Shown: positions 1 to 8,197, numbered from the stretch's first letter. The stretch: DNA of 36,916 nt from Candidatus Sigynarchaeota archaeon (GCA_030587505.1 JAUQYY010000036.1:1-36916); one strand, 5' to 3'. Numbers and translations: made by a program. Notes: generated from the sequence alone by a model not told the origin.

Positions 1-18
1 GATGTGTATAAGAGACAG
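1..18 (+). other. Nextera/Tn5 mosaic-end adapter remnant
   Basis: The contig opens with GATGTGTATAAGAGACAG, which is the last 18 bases of the 19-base Tn5 mosaic end used in Nextera libraries. It is library sequence and not part of the genome. Biological sequence starts at about base 19, and anything inferred from the extreme left edge should be treated with care. Confidence 0.97.
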
Positions 19-37
19 ATTATGAACAAGTCTGCTG

Positions 38-466
38 GTGATAATTCTGGATCCCTTAAATGAACTGGCGTACGCTTTAAAGGTTGGCGATCAGAAGGGA
101 GCCATTGCTATTATTCGTTCAACGATTAACAATGGGAAGTTTAAGAGTGAGTGGGCTCGTATTGCTTGGGAGGGTTGGCTAAAAGCTCTTGAGTCTAATT
201 CCAGGGATTCTCTGATTTTCCAACTTATGAATGGTTTGTCTCCTGAGGTTGTTGATAAGTATCTTAAAAATTTCAAGAATTATATGAGGACTATTCCTCA
301 GAGAGATCCGCAGAAGAGGGATTTTGCGCGTCATTTTATTGGTAGTTGGGTTGGTGTGCTAAAGGCATTTAAAGACACTGATTTGACCTCTGAAGATTTG
401 GCCAAAAGGAGTGAAAATCTAAAGAAATTCAGAGTGGAGGTAACTGGGGAGGAGGAACCATCCTGA
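38..466 (+). CDS. hypothetical protein, 142 aa
   Basis: This is an open frame from a GTG codon. It is soluble and helix-rich, with a tryptophan-rich stretch near residues 38-48 and a lysine/arginine-rich middle. I see no signal peptide, membrane segment or family motif that I recognise. An in-frame TGA at 23-25 lies just after the adapter, so the reading frame cannot extend much further left unless it is interrupted. No clear Shine-Dalgarno is visible upstream of the GTG. The G/T-rich coding strand matches the neighbouring cdc6 gene, which supports it being native and translated. It is co-oriented with cdc6, 300 bp upstream of it. Function is unknown, and the N-terminus is uncertain because the contig edge is artificial. 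Confidence 0.6.
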   Translation: MIILDPLNELAYALKVGDQKGAIAIIRSTINNGKFKSEWARIAWEGWLKALESNSRDSLIFQLMNGLSPEVVDKYLKNFKNYMRTIPQRDPQKRDFARHFIGSWVGVLKAFKDTDLTSEDLAKRSENLKKFRVEVTGEEEPS

Positions 467-525
467 AGTGAGGAAGGCCGTGGGTTTTAGTTTTCTTTCT
501 TCTGTTGTCTCCTCTCGTTCACACT

Positions 526-584
526 TGACATCACTTTTTGACATCTTTTTCTGATATCTTTTAATGTTATCTAAAAATGATACT
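526..584 (+). repeat. five iterons with exact 13-bp spacing upstream of cdc6 (putative origin or operator)
   Basis: A heptamer recurs at 526 (TGACATC), 539 (TGACATC), 552 (TGATATC), 565 (TGTTATC) and 578 (TGATACT), each start exactly 13 bp after the last. Most units continue with a T-rich tail. The array degrades towards the gene. The inverse orientation of the same unit occurs just past the cdc6 stop at 2011-2044. Orc1/Cdc6 genes commonly sit beside archaeal origins and their proteins bind repeated boxes, so an origin or an autoregulatory site is the natural reading. The motif does not look like the classical ORB consensus. The rest of 467-767 is T-rich leader with no convincing gene. Confidence 0.8.
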
Positions 585-767
585 CAACTTTATATTTGGA
601 CGGTGTTACTTACATCTTACTTATTCACTGCGCAATCTTTATTACCTTGATTTCCAATGGAAATTGTGCCGATTACTACCTTCGGAGGATTTGAATAATC
701 TAGCGTTCACCGAAGCGATTTCTTATTTGATTATCCCCCTATGTGGTAACCATCAACAGGTAGATGT

Positions 768-2003
768 TTGAGAATGAGTGAGAAGCCCCTTGATGTCATA
801 TTTGAAAAGTTTCTTTCGGGTCCCAGAATATTCAAGGATCGCGAGGTTCTCCGTCCCACCTATGTTCCAGACCATTTACCCCATCGAGACAAGGAAATAA
901 GCCACGTTGGACTCATTTTAGCCACTGCCCTGAAGAGTGGAACGCCCTCAAACGTATTCATCTATGGTAAAACGGGAACCGGGAAGACTGCGGTGGTTAA
1001 GTATGTTTTGAAGCATCTGGCTGAGAAGTGTAGGGATTTGGGTGTTTCGACTCCTAATTATGTTTATTTGAATTGTAGTACTGTTAATACTAATTATCGT
1101 GTTTTGGCTCATTTGTGTGAGAATTTGGGGGTTAGTGTGCCTTTTACGGGGTTGCCCACCGATGAGGTTTATAACCGTTTTATTTCAGCTCTTGACTCTA
1201 AGAGAGAACTTATGATTATTGTTTTGGATGAGGTTGACAAACTGGTGGATAAGGACGGGGATAGTGTACTCTACGATCTGACGAGGATTAATCATTCCGT
1301 TTTGAAGTCTGCTCGTGTAAGCATTATTGGTATTTCTAACAATCTAAAGTTTAAGGAGAATTTGGATCCTCGTGTTTTGAGTAGTTTGGGGGAGGAGGAG
1401 CTGGTGTTCCCGCCCTATGTTGCGCTCGAGTTACAGGACATTCTTAGGGAGCGGGCGAAAATGAGTTTCTATGATGGTGCTTTGGAGGAGCCTGGTGTGA
1501 TTAACCTTTGTGCTGCTCTTGCTGCTAGAGAACATGGTGATGCGAGGCGTGCTTTGGATCTTCTGCGTGTGGCGGGTGAGCAGGCTGAAAGAATGGGAGC
1601 GAATAAGGTTACTGAGGAGCACGTAAGGATGGCCCAGAAAATACTGGAGACTGATCGCGTTTCTGAGGTTCTTTCTACGCTTCCTATTCAGTCCAAGCTT
1701 GTTCTTTATAGTATATACTTGTTGGACCGGCATAAATCGAAGATTACTACTGGTCGGGTTTATAGTGTTTATTCAGATCTTTGTAAAATAGTTAATCTTG
1801 AGGTGTTGGGGCAGAGGCGTGTCAGTGGTCTTATCGCGGAGTTGGATATGCTTGGAATTATTGTTGCTAAGCTTAAGAGCGAGGGGCGTTATGGGATGAC
1901 GAAACAAATTAAGATTAACGTTCCTGCTAAACAGATAAAGGAGATCCTTGAGAGGGATCACCATATTCAAAAAACCGTGAATTACGTTCCTAATGTTTCG
2001 TAA
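768..2003 (+). CDS. cdc6: Orc1/Cdc6 replication initiator
   Basis: AAA+ replication initiator that binds origin repeats and loads the MCM helicase. The 411-residue length is normal. Walker A GKTGTGKT is at about residues 67-74 and Walker B with DEVD at about 154-157. Sensor and lid regions follow, and a winged-helix DNA-binding domain occupies roughly the last 110 residues. Two starts are possible: TTG at 768, preceded by AGGTAG, or ATG at 774 (MSEKPLD). Inverted 13-bp-period iterons flank both ends of the gene, and the convergent neighbour is the small subunit of DNA polymerase D. The cdc6-DP1 pairing is known from origin regions of other archaea. The coding strand is strongly G/T-biased: 1081-1140 has 17 G, 6 C, 26 T and 11 A. 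Confidence 0.97.
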   Translation: MRMSEKPLDVIFEKFLSGPRIFKDREVLRPTYVPDHLPHRDKEISHVGLILATALKSGTPSNVFIYGKTGTGKTAVVKYVLKHLAEKCRDLGVSTPNYVYLNCSTVNTNYRVLAHLCENLGVSVPFTGLPTDEVYNRFISALDSKRELMIIVLDEVDKLVDKDGDSVLYDLTRINHSVLKSARVSIIGISNNLKFKENLDPRVLSSLGEEELVFPPYVALELQDILRERAKMSFYDGALEEPGVINLCAALAAREHGDARRALDLLRVAGEQAERMGANKVTEEHVRMAQKILETDRVSEVLSTLPIQSKLVLYSIYLLDRHKSKITTGRVYSVYSDLCKIVNLEVLGQRRVSGLIAELDMLGIIVAKLKSEGRYGMTKQIKINVPAKQIKEILERDHHIQKTVNYVPNVS

Positions 2004-2010
2004 TAGCGTT

Positions 2011-2044
2011 TGATATCAAAAAGTGATATCTAAATTTGATGTCA
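2011..2044 (-). repeat. three inverted copies of the cdc6 iteron, 13-bp spacing
   Basis: Just past the cdc6 stop codon, GATATCA (2012), GATATCT (2025) and GATGTCA (2038) follow at 13-bp steps. Read on the minus strand they are TGACATC, AGATATC and TGATATC, the same unit as the array at 526-584 but pointing the opposite way. The tail between units is also shared: ACTTTT follows a unit in both arrays. The two arrays therefore face each other across the gene. This suggests DNA binding by one protein, most simply Cdc6 itself. Confidence 0.78.
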
Positions 2045-2085
2045 GATTTTGGAGTGATGTTTACGATTCTATTCCAACCCGGTAA

Positions 2086-3696
2086 TTAGAGAAAGTCTAG
2101 TTGTGTGATTTTGTACGATTGAAGGTCGAGGATTATTGGTTTGGCCGGGGTTGGCTGGAGGCCCATTGATTTTTGGTATGCTGTTTGTGCTTGGAATGTT
2201 CCAGAGTTTAGAAGGATTGTGCCTCTGTATGCTCCCGTGTCGTTGATGTGTATGTGGCCGCAGTGTAAAATGTCTGGAACTCTTTCGATTACTAGCCAGT
2301 CTTGAGGTTCGGGTGCGATTGGTGTGAGCCCATAAATGGGACCTAGGTGTCTTCCTTTTATTAGTTCTGTCATGGCTCTGTGTGGTTTTGTTTGGTCTAT
2401 GGGGAGGGCGGCCATGACATCATTCAGGCTTTCTCCGTGGAAAACTAGAATTTCTACATCGTGTATTCGGATCTGGGCAGGGTCACCTAGCATCACTATA
2501 CCGATTTCATAAAGTGGCTCGGCATAGTCTTTAGGTATGGCGGGTCGAGGGAGTGCCATTCTTGTTGCGTCGTGGCCTCCGGGTATTGCAATCATTTTTA
2601 TGTGTTCTGGGACTTCTTCAAAAAGTCTTGCGGCTTGCTCGTATTGTTCGTAGATATCTGTGATTATTAGGTCTTCTTCTTGTGTGGGGTAAACTCCTAT
2701 GCCGTCTGCGATGTCTCCTGCGATTATTAGGTATTTTACGCGTTCGGCTAGTTCTCTGCTTCTCTCGTTTCCCACCTGTCCTTTTAGCCATTGTATAAAT
2801 TTCTTAAAGGAGTTGGCTAGGAACTCTTTGCTGCCGAAGTGTGTGTCCGAGATGAAAGCTGCGCAGATTGGTTCGCTTGCCTTGTTTCGTACACGTTTGA
2901 GTGGTGTGTCTGGCCATAGGAAATCGTTTACTACGAACATGTTTCTGGATGTGTGTCCGTCTAGGCATATCACTTGGTCTAGCATTAAGTACTCTGCTTT
3001 TCTTATTACTTCACTGTTGCTCTCGTAGATAATTGCCTTGATTGTGCTTTCAAGGTCTTCTAATTCGATTATTACGTGTCCTGACTTTGTTTTTTGAATT
3101 GATGTTACTATTCCGATTACTCTGGCTTGTTTTTCTCTGCTGTTTGTGATTTCTGAAAGTTTGGATATGTTTTCTATGTCTCCTCTTTTTAGAAAGATGT
3201 TGTATATTCTCATGTATCTGTCTCTGAAGTATTCTATAAAATTTTCAAGTGTGCCTTTGCCTTTCATTCTTCCGGTGGGGTCGAATACTACTTCGAGTCT
3301 GGCGTCGATATCCTTTGCTAAGAATCTTTTTGGGCTTTGAGTTAATACGAGCTGATTGCTGGTGTAAAGTTCTGGCTTTTTTGATATTTGACTGGGTTCT
3401 TGAGTTTCTAGTGTTGCCGTTTCTGTGGTTATTTCCGCTCTTACGTCTTTTGCCTCTATGTTTTCTGTTTCTTCTGGTTCGCTTGTTGTTTCCTTTTTTT
3501 TGTATAATTCGTTAATATACTTGTGGTCTATGGTGATGACGTCTTCTGAGGTTTCTTCGATTTTTGAGATTAATTCTTTTGCAACCTCTTCTGGGTTTTC
3601 ATACAGTGAAAATGCTTTCAGCGCTTCTGGAGTTATCTGGTATCCCGCATCTAAAATGATTTTTAGTGTTTTTCTGATCCTGTTCTGCGCCTGCAC
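2086..3696 (-). CDS. polB: DNA polymerase D (PolII) small subunit DP1, proofreading exonuclease
   Basis: Small subunit of the archaeal replicative polymerase D, carrying the 3'-5' exonuclease. The 536 residues comprise a charged, low-complexity N-terminal third, an OB-fold at about 190-265 and a calcineurin-like phosphoesterase domain. The metal-binding motifs are visible: SDTHFGS (about 283-289), AGDIADG (326-332), GGHD (373-376, a variant of GNHD), FHGES and CGHIH near the C-terminus. All residues expected for an active Mre11-like nuclease appear present. The start is GTG with only a weak ribosome site. A TATA-like CTTTATAAG at 3724-3732 lies 28-36 bp upstream, so the transcript is probably almost leaderless. 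The gene converges on cdc6. The large subunit DP2 is not in this window. Confidence 0.96.
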   Translation of the reverse strand: MQAQNRIRKTLKIILDAGYQITPEALKAFSLYENPEEVAKELISKIEETSEDVITIDHKYINELYKKKETTSEPEETENIEAKDVRAEITTETATLETQEPSQISKKPELYTSNQLVLTQSPKRFLAKDIDARLEVVFDPTGRMKGKGTLENFIEYFRDRYMRIYNIFLKRGDIENISKLSEITNSREKQARVIGIVTSIQKTKSGHVIIELEDLESTIKAIIYESNSEVIRKAEYLMLDQVICLDGHTSRNMFVVNDFLWPDTPLKRVRNKASEPICAAFISDTHFGSKEFLANSFKKFIQWLKGQVGNERSRELAERVKYLIIAGDIADGIGVYPTQEEDLIITDIYEQYEQAARLFEEVPEHIKMIAIPGGHDATRMALPRPAIPKDYAEPLYEIGIVMLGDPAQIRIHDVEILVFHGESLNDVMAALPIDQTKPHRAMTELIKGRHLGPIYGLTPIAPEPQDWLVIERVPDILHCGHIHINDTGAYRGTILLNSGTFQAQTAYQKSMGLQPTPAKPIILDLQSYKITQLDFL

Positions 3697-3723
3697 GGTC
3701 GTTCAACTTCTACTTTGATTCTA

Positions 3724-3732
3724 CTTTATAAG
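3724..3732 (-). promoter_or_regulatory. TATA-like box for the DP1 gene
   Basis: CTTTATAAG is an AT-rich palindrome 28-36 bp upstream of the GTG start of DP1. That is the spacing expected for an archaeal TATA box driving a leaderless or short-leader mRNA. Because it is symmetric it could also fire to the right, although the next rightward gene begins more than 200 bp away. Confidence 0.45.
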
Positions 3733-3850
3733 AAGAGAGTTGCGGAATATAACTTTTGGTATTTCTAGAAAGCTGTTCTATGTGATTCGGATTGAAGTAG
3801 AATGGTATGTAAAAAACAAAATGTTAATACAATATCAAAAGTTACCCAAA

Positions 3851-3860
3851 ACTATATATA
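3851..3860 (+). promoter_or_regulatory. TATA-like box for the PhoU/AbrB gene
   Basis: ACTATATATA, preceded by the purine-containing element CCCAAA, looks like an archaeal BRE/TATA pair. It lies about 105 bp upstream of the ATG at 3964 and would predict a leader of roughly 75-80 nt. This is assigned by eye only. Confidence 0.4.
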
Positions 3861-3963
3861 CCTCTAAAGAATTTCTTTTGCACGAATTAAACCCAAAACC
3901 TGTTCGATGTTCTGATAGATTGTTCTTGATAAGGGTATTAAGCTGAATGGGGTGTTTGGAAAA

Positions 3964-4931
3964 ATGGAAATTCGAAAGTTGCAGAAAACGGGAGGCAGTA
4001 CTTTTTTATAAGTCTTCCCAAGGACTGGATAAAGAGACTTGGATTGAAAAGGGGAGATTTGGTTGCAATTATTGAGAGAGGTGACGGGGCTCTCCTAGTG
4101 GACCCCAAGTACTCCGAGAGAGAGCATTTGAGGGTCGCTGAGATCGAAATGGATGAAGGCTTTACTCGTGAAATTACTGCAAAGTACCTTTACGGCTATG
4201 ACATTATTCGTTTGAAATCAAAGGGACCTAGGATAAATCCTTATCAAAGGGAAGAAGTCAAAAAGTCTCTGCAGCAATTGGTTGGTGTGGAAATAGTTGA
4301 GGAAGACGCTCGGGAAATTACTCTGCAGTGTTTGCTATCTCCCTCTGCGGTGCCCTTGAGGAGAACGATGAAAAGAACTTATTTGATAGCGGCTAAGATG
4401 CAGGAGGAGGTAATTACTGCTCTTAAAGAGCTCGATGACAAACTAGCGAAGAATGTTATTAACCGTGATGAAGAGGTTAACAGACTTTATTTCCTGATAG
4501 TTCGGCAGCTCAGGACCGCAATACAGGATCCTCGGTTGGCTGAGAAAATGGGAGTGACTCCGATAGAGTGTCTGGACTATCGTGCAGTTGTGAAAAGTAT
4601 CGAAGCACTAGCTGACTACGCGGTAAAGATAGCAAAACAGATTCCATTCCTCCAGAAAACACCTATACCCCAAACAGTGCTTCAGAAAATCTTGGAGTTA
4701 AGTCAAATAACGCAAGAGATTCACTCAAATGCAATCGAAGCTCTTCTGAGAAAGGATGTGAATCTAGCCTCGAAGACCATCGCTAAAAAACCTGAACTAG
4801 AAAAGGCTTTGAACGCTGCGTATGAAGAAATCCTAAATCACGCGCCTCTTCTGGCAACTCCACTCAACACCATAGTAGATATGCTGGATAGGATAGCTGA
4901 GTGCGGGATAGACATCGCCGATTTGACATAA
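3964..4931 (+). CDS. AbrB/SpoVT N-domain plus PhoU-like regulator, interrupted by -1 frameshift
   Basis: Archaeal phosphate-uptake-type regulators start with a SpoVT/AbrB swapped-hairpin DNA-binding domain (pattern K-x-G-G-[ST]-x-x-x-[IV]-[ST]-L-P-K) followed by PhoU-like helices. Here the ATG at 3964 encodes MEIRKLQKTGGSTFL and then meets TAA at 4009-4011. A -1 shift within T TTT TTA (4002-4008) joins it to ISLPKDWIKRLGLKRGDLVAI and an open frame to 4931. The fused protein reads KTGGSTF-L-ISLPKDW, exactly the family pattern, at about 322 residues. The downstream part alone would begin at TTG 4044 and lack half of the AbrB fold. The rest is helical and PhoU-like, with no membrane segment. Possible causes are a programmed -1 frameshift, a real one-base deletion (T7 to T6) or a sequencing error. 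Confidence 0.85.
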
Positions 4932-5166
4932 AAACAGTTAACTCTTCCCTCCCCTGTTACCTCTACCAAATGAGCATTCGCCCTCAGCGCCGTGCAATCT
5001 TCCGCGTAAAGTCTTCTGGATTATACCAAGGTTTCCACCCAAAAGCGTTTCCGAAAAGATAGGTTAATTACGAACCTTAATCATAAATTTCTCGAAGTTT
5101 GCTTGGTAGTACTAGCTTATCTTAACAGTGGAAGAAGCCGGGCGAAACCGCCGAAGGAATTTTAAT

Positions 5167-5353
5167 TGGTGCGGGGAGCGAGATTCTCGATAGGCATCCA
5201 TTCTTGATGCTTCTTTCGAACTCGCGCAGGCCTACGCAGCTGTCCTTTTGAGGATGCCTCTACGCCAGCAGGTCCTGAGCCTCGGCCAGGAATATGACTC
5301 CTGTCTGCCTCCTCTGGCCACCTGTCTGGCTTTGGCCACTCGGACATCCCCGC
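5167..5353 (-). tRNA. tRNA-Leu(CAG) with four introns, CCA encoded
   Basis: On the minus strand the acceptor GCGGGGA (5353-5347) pairs with TCCCCGC (5177-5171), then A73 and an encoded CCA (5169-5167). Removing four segments gives a standard class II tRNA of 83 nt. It has D-stem TCC/GGA, anticodon stem GCAGG/CCTGC with loop CTCAGGA (anticodon CAG), variable arm GGC-GTAG-GCC and T-arm GCGAG-TTCGAAT-CTCGC. Introns are 5314-5331 (18 nt, about 22/23), 5281-5304 (24 nt, 30/31), 5232-5259 (28 nt, variable arm) and 5184-5214 (31 nt, T-loop 59/60). The lengths close exactly: 83 + 101 = 184. Each intron fits a 3-nt bulge/4-bp helix/3-nt bulge cut after the second bulge base, although the helix of intron 2 has one A/G mismatch. 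There is no canonical 37/38 intron. The locus is GC-rich against its AT-rich surroundings. Confidence 0.93.
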
Positions 5354-5611
5354 AACCTTTCCATTAACCGTTACTTTCTTACTAAACCCATATACGAGTA
5401 GTTATTTTAATTTTATCGATGACAGATAAGCGTTTTTTTAAATTTTCCTATTTCTACTTTCTCTTTTTTCTATTTTTGGTGATTGCTTGGAATTTTTCTG
5501 ATTTTAATGGTGGTGTGCTCTTACCTGTCCCGATCGGTTTAACGCAGGTATTTGGAAAGAGAGTGGAACCTCTTTATTATTTTTTCCATAGTTTCTGAGG
5601 ATTCTTCCCAT

Positions 5612-7048
5612 TTATGCTTTCTTATTCTCATTTTTTGCTTTGATTTTTTCAAATATTTCCTTTGCCTTTTGTTCTGCTTTTATTTTTAATTTTTCTGATA
5701 TTGCTCCGTTTCTGTATGCTTCGTTTAGTTCATCCATGTCTATGATTTTTACTTCGCCGTTGGGCCATTCCACCACGTCTACGGCGAGGTCTATGTATCT
5801 AACTCTGTTGGGCGGGTAAAACTCTATTCCTGTGTTTATGTTATAGTATGCTCCTTTGAATTCGCCGTTTTTTGAGTAGTATTCTGTTTGTAGGCTCCAG
5901 GATCCGAGTACTATTTCTGTGTTTCCGTAGTCTCCCATTTGCTTGGGTATGTTGAGTCCGTCAAAGTATCCGCCGCCCCTGAATAGTCTCTTTACGCTTA
6001 ACTGTTTATTGTTGAGATCTAGGTTGGTTAGGGTGCCTGAGAGTGTGAATTGGTAGCCGTTTATTTTTACGTGTTCGATTAGGATTTGGTCGCCTTTTTT
6101 GGGGAATTCTCTGGTGTATAACTTGTTAAAGACTTCTAGCACCGTACTTTCCATTTTTGGGTTCTTTGTTAAAATTTCTTCTGTGAAATCGACTAGTAGG
6201 GCGTATTCGTGGCCTATTGATTTGTAGTAATGGTGTTGGTCAATGGTTTTTACGACTTGTTTTCTGATGCTGTCTAGTTTTCTTTTGTCTTCGCTTGTGA
6301 ATTCGACGAATATGTTTTCGTCGCCTTCTAGTAGTAGGGCTGGGCTTTTACTTTCCCTGTTTTTTTCCATTAACAATTTTGCTTTTCTACTTAGTTCGGA
6401 GACTTCTTGGATTAAGACGCTTGGTGGTTGGTTTGCTGCTCCGGTTCTGAAAATTATTCCCCAGTTATCTGGTTTTATTTTTTCTCCGAGTGAGTACAGT
6501 TCCTGTCTTGTTTCTCTGTCTCTGATTTTTTTACTGATTTTGACGCCTTCCTGCTCAATTAAGATTGCATATTTTCCAATTATTGAGATACTGGTCGTTA
6601 CTAGGGGGTATCGTGTGTGTGGATTTACCACTTCAACCAAGTATTCTTCTCCTATTTTTACTGGTTCATCTAAAAGTATGGCGCGACAGTTACCGATATC
6701 GACAAACGCTTTGTTCTCATTGACTTTTACTACTCTCCCTTTGTATATGGAGTTTAATTTAATTGTTGGTATTCTAAAAACCGCGTCTTCTAGTTGTGCT
6801 CTCAGTACCTCCTCGACCTTTTTTAATTTGCTGGCTTCCCCTGTAATTGTGATTCCCTGTCTATTGTCAAAATCAACTATGTCGATATCTGGCCGTGCGA
6901 AATTATTCTCTAGATTAAATCTTTCTAACTGTATCGGTGAGGCTTGAGTGATTTCGAATCCGTTATCGAGGAATATTTTTGTTAGCGCGGTAGAATATAT
7001 GCCTCGTATTTTGACCAATATTGATTGCTGTGTCAATTGTAAAACCAA
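5612..7048 (-). CDS. fau-1: FAU-1 / AU-1 RNA-binding protein, probable ribonuclease (S1 + DUF402)
   Basis: A 478-residue match to the archaeal FAU-1/RNase E/G-like family, which binds AU-rich RNA and has been linked to 5S rRNA processing. An S1-like OB segment is visible at about 102-150 (YKGRVVKVNENKAFVDIG). The C-terminal DUF402 domain spans about 325-470, with the basic loop RLFRGGGYFDGL and the acidic D-x-x-V-D-V-V-E-W cluster typical of the fold. The tail is lysine-rich. The start is TTG at 7048 with no clear ribosome site, so a slightly later start is possible. It stands alone, leftward, between UPF0147 and tRNA-Leu. It is one of several RNA-processing genes in this window. Confidence 0.88.
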   Translation of the reverse strand: MVLQLTQQSILVKIRGIYSTALTKIFLDNGFEITQASPIQLERFNLENNFARPDIDIVDFDNRQGITITGEASKLKKVEEVLRAQLEDAVFRIPTIKLNSIYKGRVVKVNENKAFVDIGNCRAILLDEPVKIGEEYLVEVVNPHTRYPLVTTSISIIGKYAILIEQEGVKISKKIRDRETRQELYSLGEKIKPDNWGIIFRTGAANQPPSVLIQEVSELSRKAKLLMEKNRESKSPALLLEGDENIFVEFTSEDKRKLDSIRKQVVKTIDQHHYYKSIGHEYALLVDFTEEILTKNPKMESTVLEVFNKLYTREFPKKGDQILIEHVKINGYQFTLSGTLTNLDLNNKQLSVKRLFRGGGYFDGLNIPKQMGDYGNTEIVLGSWSLQTEYYSKNGEFKGAYYNINTGIEFYPPNRVRYIDLAVDVVEWPNGEVKIIDMDELNEAYRNGAISEKLKIKAEQKAKEIFEKIKAKNENKKA

Positions 7049-7237
7049 AAAATAATCATTCTTGAATGCTTATAGTTTTTTTGGGTTAATGTGCGTTTCT
7101 TCTGGGTGTAAATGAATTGGCTTCAATAAAATAAGATTAAGATAGATTAAAATGTGTTACATTTAACTAATATAAATAATAGATATAATTAATAAATTGT
7201 TAATTATTTTAGTAAGATATACTTTTTATTTTTGCGC

Positions 7238-7498
7238 CTAATCACTAATTGTTTCCAGTATCGATACCGCATTCCAAATTTTTGTTCTACTATGTAGCGG
7301 ACAATTTGGGTCCTGTGATATTTCATCAAGTATAGATATTGCGTTTGAAGCTCTGACTGCGGGGGAATCCTCATCGGTTTGCAATGCTTCCATAGCTTGT
7401 ATTGCTGCCCTGCGTATGTTACGGGGAGTTGCAGTATCCTCTGAAATCTGTTTTAAAATCAACATTGCTTGTCCCATTTTTTCAGAAGAGTCACTCAT
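7238..7498 (-). CDS. UPF0147 family protein
   Basis: The small archaeal UPF0147 family is about 85-90 residues, all-helical and of unknown function. I place the start at ATG 7498 (MSDSSEKMGQ, 86 aa) because GAGGGAGA precedes it at the right distance. The longer frame up to 7600 has an unrelated cysteine-containing extension not seen in the family. Family hallmarks present are the ISEDTATPRNIRRAA and EISQDPNCPLHSRTKIW repeats, which look like two copies of one helical hairpin. A TATA-like AATAAATATAAG lies on the minus strand about 100 bp upstream. The ~190 bp between its stop and FAU-1 is AT-rich and appears empty. Confidence 0.9.
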   Translation of the reverse strand: MSDSSEKMGQAMLILKQISEDTATPRNIRRAAIQAMEALQTDEDSPAVRASNAISILDEISQDPNCPLHSRTKIWNAVSILETISD

Positions 7499-7732
7499 TT
7501 TTTTCTCCCTCTTTCGATTTGTTTCCTTTAAATCTATTGTGCAAAGGCCTCTCAGAAATATAGGACACAGTGTCTCGATGGTAATATCTGCACATAACAC
7601 TTATATTTATTGTCTATTTCTGTTTGGCTCTAAAAAGAGTTTGATTCTTAGTTTCCCGTAAAAGACTTGGAAAAATGATTTATTTCTGTTTCGTGAAAGA
7701 TATAACTGATCCTTGTCCTGTGAGGGTTTTTT

Positions 7733-8197
7733 ATGACTGAAAAGGAGCTTAGAGTTCGGAAGATTCGTGATGGCACGGTAATTGACCACATATCTGCGGG
7801 CACTGCGTTGGAGGTTTTGAAAATACTTGGATTGACTGGAAAGGAAGGACATACGATTAGTATCCTGATTAATACTCCTAGTAGCAAATTAGGGAAGAAA
7901 GACGTAGTAAAGATCGAGGGAAGAGAGTTGGATCCCAAGGAGGTAGACAAGATAGCCTTGATTTCTCCGAGAGCGACAATTAATATTATCCGAAATTATG
8001 AGGTAGTGGAGAAACAGCGCGTATCCTTACCTCCCATTATTACTGGGTTTCCGAGGTGTGTTAATCCCAATTGTATTATGAACAGTAGGGAACCTGCTCC
8101 TCCTTCCTTCACTGTTGTTTCCAAAGATCCTGTGAGAATCCGATGCAGGTATTGCGGTGTAATAATGGAGTTTGAAGATATCTTAGCAAATCTGTGA
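7733..8197 (+). CDS. pyrI: aspartate carbamoyltransferase regulatory chain PyrI
   Basis: Regulatory subunit of aspartate transcarbamoylase. It binds nucleotide effectors and, through a zinc domain, the catalytic subunit PyrB in pyrimidine synthesis. At 154 aa it has the normal length. The allosteric domain is residues 1-100 (RKIRDGTVIDHI, LINTPSSKLGKKDVVKIEGREL). The zinc ligands are CVNPNC and CRYC in the C-terminal domain. GTGAGGG lies just upstream of the ATG. PyrB is normally the immediate upstream partner. Here the upstream neighbour is the divergent UPF0147 gene, so pyrI is detached from pyrB. Confidence 0.96.
   Translation: MTEKELRVRKIRDGTVIDHISAGTALEVLKILGLTGKEGHTISILINTPSSKLGKKDVVKIEGRELDPKEVDKIALISPRATINIIRNYEVVEKQRVSLPPIITGFPRCVNPNCIMNSREPAPPSFTVVSKDPVRIRCRYCGVIMEFEDILANL

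Noticed and set aside
577..771. 64-codon open frame between the iterons and cdc6
   Set aside because: It has no ribosome site, an odd hydrophobic/aromatic composition and overlap with the last iteron. It is better read as leader and promoter of cdc6.
3740..3946. 68-codon open frame upstream of the PhoU-like gene
   Set aside because: It is AT-rich and spans the likely TATA box of the next gene. No ribosome site or family resemblance.
5162..5347. 61-codon minus-strand frame
   Set aside because: It is the tRNA-Leu exons and introns read as protein. The GC-richness is due to tRNA structure.
6243..6947. 234-codon plus-strand frame opposite fau-1
   Set aside because: It is antisense to a conserved gene with serine/phenylalanine-rich low-complexity content. 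Shadow frame.
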